Assembly: GCA_041686315.1 (NCBI GenBank)
Contig: JAWLEC010000182.1
Span: forward strand, 1-5,633
DNA: 5,633 nucleotides
Source of the DNA: Sva-07 sp041686315
GTDB lineage: Bacteria > Actinomycetota > Acidimicrobiia > Acidimicrobiales > Ilumatobacteraceae
Direction of reading: 5' to 3'
The notes below the pieces were generated by a model. That model worked only from the letters and a program-made list of their open reading frames with translations, made no database searches and had not been told where the DNA came from. The position numbers and the translations under genes are program-made. Positions 1-5,459 of this stretch are shown here, piece by piece; positions within the stretch are counted from its first letter, which is position 1, and each line of letters opens with the position of its first letter.

Positions 1-120
1 GACCCGCCCGACACCGACCCGCCCGACACCGACCCGCCCGACACCGACCCGCCCGACACCGACCCGCGGGCCACCGACGCAGCGATCAGCGACGCAGCCG
101 TCAGCGACGCAGCGACCACT
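1..120. repeat. 15-bp tandem repeats, two unit types
   Basis: GACCCGCCCGACACC occurs four times without change at 1-60. A fifth, diverged copy follows at 61-75 (GACCCGCGGGCCACC). Three further 15-bp units of another sequence, all starting GACGCAGC, occupy 76-120. Both types begin with GAC and are in register with the same reading frame, giving DPPDT and DAAxS/T pentapeptides. The array probably continues to the left of the window. Identical copies suggest recent expansion by slippage or unequal recombination. Confidence 0.95.
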
Positions 121-129
121 GCGGGCTGA
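1..129 (+). CDS. C-terminal end of a protein with a D/P/T-rich repeat tail (partial)
   Basis: Frame 1 is open from the window edge to a TGA at 127-129 and encodes 42 residues. The reading is four copies of DPPDT, then DPRAT, then DAAIS, DAAVS, DAATT and a final AG. Nearly every codon ends in G or C, as expected of coding DNA in this genome, and the period of 15 bp keeps the frame. The composition (Asp, Pro, Thr, Ala, Ser, no large hydrophobics) suggests a disordered acidic tail, such as the end of a secreted or regulatory protein. The body of the protein lies outside the window, so its function cannot be named. The gene is convergent with the phosphodiesterase gene and overlaps its 3' end by 29 bp. 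Alternatively the repeat could be non-coding; frame 2 and one minus-strand frame also cross it. Confidence 0.55.
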   Translation, partial: DPPDTDPPDTDPPDTDPPDTDPRATDAAISDAAVSDAATTAG

Positions 130-781
130 GACCACCGGTCCTCCCGAGAGCACCGAGGGCCACGTCGGGCACGTCGGTGCAGACGGCGTCGACCCCGAGG
201 CCGGCCAGTTCGCGGATGCGATCCGCCTCGTTGCAGGTCCAGACGTTCACCGCCAGCCCGGCGTCGTGGGCCTCGGCGACGGACGTACCGGTGACGCTGC
301 GGTCCCACGGGTGGATCGCCCGGTGTCCCGCAGCAGCGAGCCGGCGGGCGTCGGGCGGGGCGGTCCGTGCGCACAACCATGCGGTGGGCACGGCCGGCGC
401 CACCGCGCGCATGGCGAGGATCGTCGCCTCCGAGAACGACGACACCAGCCACCGGTGCGCCTGATCCGACCCACGCCGGCGGAGTTCGTCGGCGACCAGC
501 TCGACGACACGGCATCGGGGGTCGTACCCGCCGTCCGACACCGAGTTCTTGATCTCCACGTTCACGAGCATCCGACTGCCGCACGCATCGAGCGCCTCGG
601 CGAATGCCAGTGCGGCATCAGCGTCGTCGATCGGATCGTGGGAGACCACCAATCGGTCACCCGGACCGAGACGGACGTCGGTCTCGACACCATCGGCGCC
701 CATCTCGTCGGCACGGCGGAACGCCGCCCGTGTGTTCTCCGTTTCGACAGCCGACGCTCCACGGTGTGCGATGACCAGCAT
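101..781 (-). CDS. glycerophosphodiester phosphodiesterase (GDPD family), compact form
   Basis: This is a predicted cytoplasmic enzyme that hydrolyses glycerophosphodiesters, usually to sn-glycerol 3-phosphate and an alcohol, with a divalent metal. The start is ATG at 781, giving 226 residues and placing MLVIAHRGAS at the N-terminus as is typical; no signal peptide is seen. Family motifs present are HRG (6-8), ENT (15-17), the metal ligand pair E33 and D35 in VETDV, the catalytic HD (48-49), VEIK with E76 and K78, SSFS (114-117), VWTCN (180-184) and TDVPD near 202-206. Only about 27 residues separate HD from the EIK glutamate; most relatives have nearer 50, so the loop that often carries a PTL-like motif is missing. 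No clear Shine-Dalgarno precedes the start. An in-frame start at 919 would add 46 basic, unconserved residues and run across the intergenic region, so it was not used. Substrate cannot be told from sequence. Confidence 0.87.
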   Translation of the reverse strand: MLVIAHRGASAVETENTRAAFRRADEMGADGVETDVRLGPGDRLVVSHDPIDDADAALAFAEALDACGSRMLVNVEIKNSVSDGGYDPRCRVVELVADELRRRGSDQAHRWLVSSFSEATILAMRAVAPAVPTAWLCARTAPPDARRLAAAGHRAIHPWDRSVTGTSVAEAHDAGLAVNVWTCNEADRIRELAGLGVDAVCTDVPDVALGALGRTGGLSPQWSLRR

Positions 782-820
782 CCCGACATCATGGCGCGGC
801 CGTCCAGGATCATCGGACCC

Positions 821-849
821 TTGCGGGATCCTCGATCCGCGCCTAGGTT
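821..849 (+). promoter_or_regulatory. candidate sigma-70-type promoter for whiB1
   Basis: TTGCGG at 821-826 and TAGGTT at 844-849 are 17 bp apart and point towards whiB1. Each hexamer matches the consensus at three of six positions, and TAnnnT is a common actinobacterial -10 form. Transcription would start near 856, leaving an untranslated leader of about 130 nt. The spacer holds a perfect dyad, GGATC-CTC-GATCC, at 826-838. Chance matches are possible, and no equally good candidate was seen for the divergent phosphodiesterase gene. Confidence 0.35.
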
Positions 850-850
850 T

Positions 851-866
851 GCATCCGGCCAAATGC
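851..866. promoter_or_regulatory. 16-bp dyad, possible operator
   Basis: GCATCCGGCCAAATGC has two-fold symmetry at 12 of 16 positions (GCAT-nn-GGCC-nn-ATGC). It begins 2 bp after the candidate -10 box, so it would cover the expected transcription start of whiB1, a usual place for a repressor. The binding protein is unknown. A dyad this short can arise by chance. Confidence 0.25.
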
Positions 867-974
867 GAGCGGGAACCCCCCGGCTTCACACTCCGACGCA
901 CCCGTCGTTCACGGCTCACGAACCCCCATGCACTCCCCCATCCGCACGGCGCAGCAGCGCCCGACCCAACCTTC

Positions 975-980
975 GAGGAG
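975..980 (+). promoter_or_regulatory. ribosome binding site of whiB1
   Basis: GAGGAG lies 7 nt before GTG at 988. It is the only good Shine-Dalgarno near the possible starts and decides the GTG at 988 over the in-frame ATG at 928, which has none. Confidence 0.8.
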
Positions 981-987
981 CACCAAC

Positions 988-1287
988 GTGTCGATCCTTG
1001 CGTCCAGTCTCGCCCTGGGAACCGCCGAGTACGAGTGGCGCGACCACGCCATCTGCAGCGGCACCGATCCGGAACTGTTCTTCCCGGTCGGCACCACGGG
1101 ACATGCGCTGGTCCAGATCGATCGTGCCAAGAAGGTGTGCGGCGAGTGCACGGTGTCGCAGGAATGTCTCGACTTCGCGCTCGACACCAACCAGGACTCG
1201 GGCATCTGGGGCGGGCTCACCGAGGAAGAGCGCCGCGTCATCCGGCGTCGGCGTGTCGCCGCCGCTCGCGCTGCTCGCGCCAGCTGA
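988..1287 (+). CDS. whiB1: WhiB1-type [4Fe-4S] transcriptional regulator
   Basis: This small protein of 99 residues carries all features of the Wbl family. Four cysteines that would hold a [4Fe-4S] cluster are C23, C51, C54 and C60, the last three as CxxCxxxxxC. The turn motif GIWGG is at 72-76, and a basic tail with RRRR at 86-89 would contact DNA. The stretch DPELFFPVG after the first cysteine and the QDSGIWGG segment are characteristic of WhiB1/WblE rather than WhiB4/WblA. Wbl proteins bind region 4 of the principal sigma factor; WhiB1 of M. tuberculosis has a nitric-oxide-sensitive cluster and regulates its own promoter. Position supports the assignment: it is convergent with pdtaS, 69 bp apart, as Rv3219 is with Rv3220c (recalled, not searched). 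The start is GTG with a strong GAGGAG site. Confidence 0.9.
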   Translation: MSILASSLALGTAEYEWRDHAICSGTDPELFFPVGTTGHALVQIDRAKKVCGECTVSQECLDFALDTNQDSGIWGGLTEEERRVIRRRRVAAARAARAS

Positions 1288-1356
1288 CGATCCCGCCGAT
1301 CCCCCTGTCGCCGGCCGGCCGCGCCGGACCTGCCGCGAGCGGCGTGGTGTCGACGA
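1288..1356. other. convergent intergenic gap; weak terminator candidate only
   Basis: This 69-bp gap separates the 3' ends of whiB1 and pdtaS. It contains the 10-bp palindrome GCCGGCCGGC (1310-1319) and a possible small hairpin, CCGGC (1311-1315) with GCCGG (1323-1327) around a 7-nt loop. There is no T-run on either strand, so an intrinsic terminator is not well supported. Factor-dependent termination remains possible. Confidence 0.3.
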
Positions 1357-2862
1357 TCAGTCGGACGTGGGCACCTCGAGTTCGATGACCGTTCCCGCCG
1401 AGCGCCCGTCGCCGAGCAGCCGGGCATCGAGGAAGTCCGCCTCGATGGCGGGCCGGACCGAGATCGTGCCGTTGAGTTCGGTGGTCACCAGGGTCCGCAC
1501 GATCGACAGCCCGAGGCCGGTGGCCGAGTCGAGATCGAACCCCGGATCGACGCCGCGTCCGTTGTCGACCACGCGGACGCTGAGCCGACCGTCGCGCTGA
1601 GCGAGCAGCACGGCCACCTCGCCACCATCGCTGCCCTCCGGGAAGCCGTGGTCGACGGCGTTCTGCAGCAACTCGGTGAGCACCACCGACAGCGGGGTTG
1701 CCGTGTTGGCCGGGATCCGGCCCCCATCACCACTCACCGTGAACCGCACGGGCCGGTCGGGCGACTGGAGCCCTTCTTCGGCGAGACGCAGCAGGGGCCG
1801 CACGATCTCGATGAACGCGATGTCCTCACCTGGCTCACGCGACAGCGACTCGTGGACGAGCGCAATGGTGCGGATGCGGCGCACCGACTCCTGCACGGCG
1901 GCCTTCGCCTCCGGATTGGTCAGCCGCCGGGCCTGCAGCCGCAACAGCGAGGAGATCGTCTGCAGGTTGTTCTTCACCCGGTGATGGATCTCACGGATCG
2001 TGGCGTCCTTGCTGAGCAGCAGACGATCGCGCTTGCGGAGCTCGGTGACGTCGCGCACGAGCAACAACCCGCCGGCCACCTCGCTTCGTCCGTCGACCTG
2101 GGACACGAGGGGCACGCAGCGGCACAGCAACGTCACGTCGGCGCCCTGCTCGAACTCCTCGACGATCGGCTCGCACCGTTCGAAGGCCTGCCGGACCGGG
2201 CCGTCGTGGAAGCCGAGCTCGGCGAGACGCATCCCGACGGGATTGGCCTGGATGCCGACCCGGTGCAGCGCCGAGTTGGCATTGGGCGACACATAGGTGA
2301 CCGAGCCGGTGGCGTCGAGGGTGAGCACACCGTCACCCACTCGCGGTGCAGCGCTGGAATCGGCCACGCGCCCCGCGAACGGGAAGGTGCCGGCCTCGAT
2401 CATGCGGGCGAACTCGTCGAAGATGATCGAGTAGTTGCGCTCGAGTTCGCCCAGGGGGCGACCGGCACGGACCTTCCACTCCTTCGAGAGCACGGCGATC
2501 ACCCGGCCGTTGCGCCTCACCGGGATGGCCATCATCCGGGCGTGCGTCACCTCGTCGTCACCCTCGAGGTCGATGCCACCCTCGGTGCGGACACCCGACG
2601 TGGCCGCCTGCTCGATGATGTCGGCCTCGATGCCTTCGGCCCAGCTGCCGACGTAGTCGACGGCATAGATGGTCTGGTTGGTGGCCGGACGCACCTGATC
2701 GATGATCAGCCACTTGCGCTCCGCCGACCGCACGTACAGCAGGAGGTCGGCGAAACAGAGATCGGCCAGGAACGCCCACTCGGCACCGAGACGATGGAGG
2801 TGGTCGATGTCGTCCCGGTCGAGTGAGGTGTGCTCACGGGCGAGGTCGGCGAGAGAACTCAT
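1357..2862 (-). CDS. pdtaS: PdtaS-type sensor histidine kinase (GAF-like, PAS, HisKA_2, HATPase)
   Basis: This soluble kinase of 501 residues has no membrane segment. Residues about 1-160 form the GAF-like N-terminal domain found in this family, followed by a PAS domain at about 177-275. A HisKA_2 dimerisation segment has EIHHRVKNNLQ at 291-301; the histidine before the arginine (H294) is the likely phosphorylation site. A HATPase domain has an N-box with E397 and N401, DNGRG at 433-437 and GLGL at 449-452. The N-terminus (MSSLADLAREHTSL) matches remembered M. tuberculosis PdtaS closely, favouring ATG at 2862 over GTG at 2865. PdtaS phosphorylates PdtaR, an ANTAR-domain RNA-binding antiterminator; no pdtaR is in this window. 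The gene starts 19 bp after the ATPase gene stop, so it is probably last in that operon. No cysteines occur where M. tuberculosis PdtaS has C53 and C57. About 14 extra residues precede the last strand. Confidence 0.92.
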   Translation of the reverse strand: MSSLADLAREHTSLDRDDIDHLHRLGAEWAFLADLCFADLLLYVRSAERKWLIIDQVRPATNQTIYAVDYVGSWAEGIEADIIEQAATSGVRTEGGIDLEGDDEVTHARMMAIPVRRNGRVIAVLSKEWKVRAGRPLGELERNYSIIFDEFARMIEAGTFPFAGRVADSSAAPRVGDGVLTLDATGSVTYVSPNANSALHRVGIQANPVGMRLAELGFHDGPVRQAFERCEPIVEEFEQGADVTLLCRCVPLVSQVDGRSEVAGGLLLVRDVTELRKRDRLLLSKDATIREIHHRVKNNLQTISSLLRLQARRLTNPEAKAAVQESVRRIRTIALVHESLSREPGEDIAFIEIVRPLLRLAEEGLQSPDRPVRFTVSGDGGRIPANTATPLSVVLTELLQNAVDHGFPEGSDGGEVAVLLAQRDGRLSVRVVDNGRGVDPGFDLDSATGLGLSIVRTLVTTELNGTISVRPAIEADFLDARLLGDGRSAGTVIELEVPTSD

Positions 2863-2881
2863 CACCCCCGAGTCTGCCCGA

Positions 2882-4048
2882 TCAGCTGCCGTCGCGCAGG
2901 TGCGCGGCGAGTTCGCCCAGCCCGGACAGATCGTGGATGTCTCCCTCGAGCCACGGCACGTTGACGAGGGTCGGTGCGAGCGCCGCCAGCTCGGCCCGGC
3001 GATCGGACTCTCCGGCGGCCACCAGTGCGACGTCGTCGAAGCCCTCGGCCACCTGCTCGATCACGGAGGCGACCACCTGGCGCGGTACGCCGAGCTGCTG
3101 CGCCACCGCATCGGTCAGATCGTCGTCGGCCGACTCGGCCAGTGCCACTGCGGCGTCGGCGGCTGCGGGATCGGCGAGCGACTCGGGCAGCACCCGGTTG
3201 GCGATCACGGCGCCGAGCGACATGCCCCGGTCGAGGAGCGCCCGAGCCAGGAAGCGGGCTTCGTGGCTGGGCGCGGTCTCGAGCGTGGTGACCACCACGA
3301 AGGCCGTCCGGGGATCGCCGAGCAGCGCCTCGACCTCCCGCGCCCGGCGGACGAAGCCGCCCTCCATCGCCTGGAACAGCACGAAGAAGTCGGCGATGTC
3401 CTGGAGGAAACGGGAGCCGAGCACCCGATCGGCCACCTGGTAGAACGGCCGGCTCGCCACGGTGAACAGCCGCGAACGGTACGGCACGGTGAGCCATCGC
3501 AGGAGACGGCTGCCGAAGAACTCCACCATGCGACTCGGTGCGTCGAGGATCGACAGTGCGTTGCGCGACGGTGGCGTGTCGACGATCACGAGGTCGAACT
3601 CGCCGGAAGCGTGGAGGTCGTGGAGCTGCTCCATCGCGAGGTACTCGTGGCTGTGCACGAACCGGCTGGTGATGTTCTCGTACAGCGGGTTGGCGAGCAC
3701 GGCGTCACGGACCTGAGCATCCGGAGCGTGGCGGGTGATCAGCTCGTCCCAGCCGGCCTTCGTGTCGAGCATCGCCACCCAGAGCTCACCGCGCGCCACC
3801 ACGCCGGCCTCGGCGAACGCATCGGGGTCGATCCGCACCGGCGTGTTGCCGAACTCGTCGAGGCCGAGTGCCGAGGCGAGCCGGCGGGCCGGGTCGACCG
3901 TGAGCACCAGCGTGCGGCCGCGGTGTCGCGTGGCTGCGGCGATGCCGAGTGCGGCGGCGATGGTGGTCTTGCCGACCCCGCCCGATCCGGCGACCAGCAC
4001 CATCTCCCGTCCGGCCAACAGGTGGTCGAGGTCACCGGCGGCGCTCAC
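2882..4048 (-). CDS. ArsA/Get3-like ATPase, second subunit (Rv3680/BagB type)
   Basis: This is a 388-residue member of the ArsA/Get3 branch of deviant Walker-A P-loop ATPases. The P-loop is GSGGVGKTT at 21-29, so serine stands where the signature lysine (GKGGVGKTT) is expected. TVDPARRL (50-57) supplies the switch I aspartate, LVIVDTPPSRNAL (153-165) is the Walker B/switch II region, and VIANRVLP (281-288) is probably the adenine-side loop. There are no cysteines, so neither the arsenite site of ArsA nor the zinc CxxC of Get3 is present. The closest match I recall is M. tuberculosis Rv3680, reported to form a complex with Rv3679 and to be unlikely to transport anions. The start is GTG at 4048, overlapping the previous stop as GTGA, so translation is probably coupled. 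Its role may be membrane-protein chaperoning, by analogy only. Confidence 0.87.
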   Translation of the reverse strand: MSAAGDLDHLLAGREMVLVAGSGGVGKTTIAAALGIAAATRHRGRTLVLTVDPARRLASALGLDEFGNTPVRIDPDAFAEAGVVARGELWVAMLDTKAGWDELITRHAPDAQVRDAVLANPLYENITSRFVHSHEYLAMEQLHDLHASGEFDLVIVDTPPSRNALSILDAPSRMVEFFGSRLLRWLTVPYRSRLFTVASRPFYQVADRVLGSRFLQDIADFFVLFQAMEGGFVRRAREVEALLGDPRTAFVVVTTLETAPSHEARFLARALLDRGMSLGAVIANRVLPESLADPAAADAAVALAESADDDLTDAVAQQLGVPRQVVASVIEQVAEGFDDVALVAAGESDRRAELAALAPTLVNVPWLEGDIHDLSGLGELAAHLRDGS

Positions 4049-5097
4049 CGGTCGCCCACCTTGCCGCCGCGGCCGCCGCCGTCGGTGCTGCCGTCCCGGC
4101 GGTGTCGCTCGTCGAGGGTGTCGGGGTCGAGTTCGTCGTCGAGGGTGTCGGCGACGAGCGACACCACGCGAGGCCCCGACGCCCGCGTGAACAGCTCCGG
4201 CACGACCACGATCGGCAGGTCGTCGCGCACATGGTCGTCGTGCTCCAGGGCCGCTCGGAGCCGGTCGAGGTGACCCGCTCCCGTTCGGCGTCGGGCCTCG
4301 GTCATCCTCGCCGCCTCCACCACGGTGGTGGCGCCGGGCCCGACGGCATCGACCAGCAACGGCACCACCTCGTCGAGCCGGGCGGCGACGCGCTGCTCAC
4401 GTCGGTTGAACACCAGCGGCAGCACGCGGTTGGCGATCACCCCGGCAGCGTGCGCCCCGGTCTCGCTGCGCAGCCGGCCCAGCAGTTCGATCGTCTCGGT
4501 GACCGGCATCTCCTCGGGCGTGGTGACGACGGCGACACCGGTCCGCGCCGGGTCGTCGAGGATGTCGAGCATCCACTGGGTCTGGTCACGCACGAGACCC
4601 ACCTGCACGAGGTCGGCGATCACCTTCGGCGCGCCGATCTGGCTCACGATGTGTCCACTCGCCTCGGCGTCCACGACGATGAGGTCGTAGTGCTGCTCGC
4701 GCACCTCGTAGCAGAGCTTGCCGACGCCCAGGATCTCCTTCACGCCGGGGGCGGCATCGGCGACGAAGTCGAACGTCGACGCCAGCGGACCGATGCGACC
4801 GAGCAGCGGAATCTTCACGAACAGCCGCAGGTACTCGCGCAGCGAGTCCTCGGTGCTCATGGCCATCGCGAACAGATTCGCAGCGACGGGCGTGGGCTCG
4901 AACCCCAGCTCGACGACGTCGAATGCGTTGGCCAGCGCGCCCTTGGCGTCCATCTCGCAGACGAGGGTGCGGCGTCCGTGCCGGGCGGCGACCTCGGCGA
5001 GCGCGGCCGCGACGGTGGTCTTCCCGACGCCTCCCTTGCCGGTGACCCAGAGCAGTTCGAGGTCGAGGAGGCCGGGCGGCCGGGGCCCGCTGCTCAG
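4045..5097 (-). CDS. ArsA/Get3-like ATPase, first subunit (Rv3679/BagA type), probable CTG start
   Basis: This 350-residue partner of the downstream ATPase has a full deviant Walker A, GKGGVGKTT at 20-28, with signature lysine K21. CEMDAKG (47-53) occupies the switch I region, LIVVDAEASGH (about 139-149) replaces the usual DxPP(T/S)GH element, and VIANRVLP (220-227) is shared with its neighbour. The last 25 residues or so are charged, Gly-rich and probably disordered. No CxxC is present. It is expected to pair with the second ATPase and hydrolyse ATP; the substrate is unknown. Start choice is unusual. Between the DUF3107 stop and the P-loop there is no ATG, GTG or TTG in frame, but CTG at 5097 sits 6 nt after GGAGG. 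The only ordinary start, ATG at 5208, would overlap DUF3107 by 109 bp and add 37 arginine-rich residues. Confidence 0.87.
   Translation of the reverse strand: MSSGPRPPGLLDLELLWVTGKGGVGKTTVAAALAEVAARHGRRTLVCEMDAKGALANAFDVVELGFEPTPVAANLFAMAMSTEDSLREYLRLFVKIPLLGRIGPLASTFDFVADAAPGVKEILGVGKLCYEVREQHYDLIVVDAEASGHIVSQIGAPKVIADLVQVGLVRDQTQWMLDILDDPARTGVAVVTTPEEMPVTETIELLGRLRSETGAHAAGVIANRVLPLVFNRREQRVAARLDEVVPLLVDAVGPGATTVVEAARMTEARRRTGAGHLDRLRAALEHDDHVRDDLPIVVVPELFTRASGPRVVSLVADTLDDELDPDTLDERHRRDGSTDGGGRGGKVGDR
4057..4062 (-). promoter_or_regulatory. ribosome binding site of the second ATPase
   Basis: On the minus strand AAGGTG (4062 down to 4057) lies 8 nt before GTG at 4048, inside the end of the upstream ATPase gene. 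Together with the GTGA overlap it supports that start and coupled translation of the two subunits. Confidence 0.55.
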
Positions 5098-5099
5098 CG

Positions 5100-5333
5100 T
5101 CAGCCTCCGAAGCCGATACGACGATCGCCGTCGGCCGAACCGAGTTCGATGTAGGCGATCTTGGCTGCGGGAATGGCCACGTCCTTGCCGCGCTTGTCGG
5201 TGATCCACAACACGTCGCTGGCACCGCCGAGGGCGGCTTCGACGCGACTCTTGAGGTCGTCACGGTCGGCGTCCTCGGCGAGTTCGATGTTCAGCTCACG
5301 GGGGGCCTGGGTCACTCCGATGCGTACGTCCAC
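5100..5333 (-). CDS. DUF3107 family protein
   Basis: This small protein of 77 residues is almost wholly one actinobacterial domain of unknown function. It begins VDVRIGVTQAPREL and ends DGDRRIGFGG, both typical of the family (MTB Rv3208A type, from memory). An acidic helix-like segment follows, then a SDVLWITDKRGKDVAIPAAK strand pair and KIAYIELG. There is no signal peptide, membrane span or catalytic motif. Start GTG at 5333 is chosen because relatives begin at this point. It has no good Shine-Dalgarno; GTG at 5342 and ATG at 5381 are possible in-frame alternatives. It is first in the probable operon, with 2 bp between its stop and the CTG of the first ATPase. The 126 bp between it and the inverted repeat show no promoter I could support. 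Function is unknown; the location suggests a partner or regulator of the ATPase pair. Confidence 0.85.
   Translation of the reverse strand: MDVRIGVTQAPRELNIELAEDADRDDLKSRVEAALGGASDVLWITDKRGKDVAIPAAKIAYIELGSADGDRRIGFGG
5104..5108 (-). promoter_or_regulatory. ribosome binding site that decides a CTG start
   Basis: On the minus strand GGAGG (5108 down to 5104) is within the last codons of the DUF3107 gene. It is 6 nt before CTG at 5097, the expected spacing, and too far from any other possible start. It therefore favours CTG at 5097 for the first ATPase. Confidence 0.6.
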
Positions 5334-5459
5334 GGCGGCCACGCTAGCGGCCGTCTCCCCCACCCAGCCGTCCCGGCCCATCTCGTCGCCGCCGACGGCG
5401 TCGTCGTGTCGGCGTGTGACCTCGATCGCCATCCCGCTCTTCTGCCACTTCACGGCACT

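Noticed and set aside
1..120. CRISPR array
   Set aside because: The repeats are 15 bp, directly adjacent without spacers and keep a reading frame.
894..907. Small hairpin CGACG-CACC-CGTCG upstream of whiB1
   Set aside because: Only five base pairs in very GC-rich DNA; no further support as a regulator.
782..919. Longer start of the phosphodiesterase at 919
   Set aside because: The 46 added residues are Arg/Gly/Ser-rich and precede the conserved MLVIAHRGAS start; they would fill most of the intergenic region that must hold the divergent promoters.
907..921. CRP-like site upstream of whiB1, looked for because mycobacterial whiB1 is cAMP-CRP regulated
   Set aside because: TTCAC and CTCAC occur as direct repeats and do not form the inverted GTGA/TCAC dyad of a CRP site.
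928..987. ATG at 928 as the whiB1 start
   Set aside because: No Shine-Dalgarno, and the added 20 residues have no WhiB character; GTG at 988 has GAGGAG at ideal spacing.
266..1600. 444-codon plus-strand reading frame across the phosphodiesterase, whiB1 and pdtaS ends
   Set aside because: It has no recognisable domain, changes composition along its length and lies over three well-supported genes; long open frames opposite genes are common in high-GC DNA.
1648..2826. 392-codon plus-strand reading frame opposite pdtaS
   Set aside because: Rich in H, G, D and R, as expected of the antisense of a GC-rich gene, with no family motif; pdtaS on the other strand is clear.
2702..4273. 523-codon plus-strand reading frame opposite the second ATPase
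   Set aside because: Antisense shadow: low complexity, no motif, and the opposite strand encodes a full ATPase.
3949..5154. 401-codon plus-strand reading frame opposite the first ATPase
   Set aside because: Antisense shadow with biased composition and no recognisable domain.
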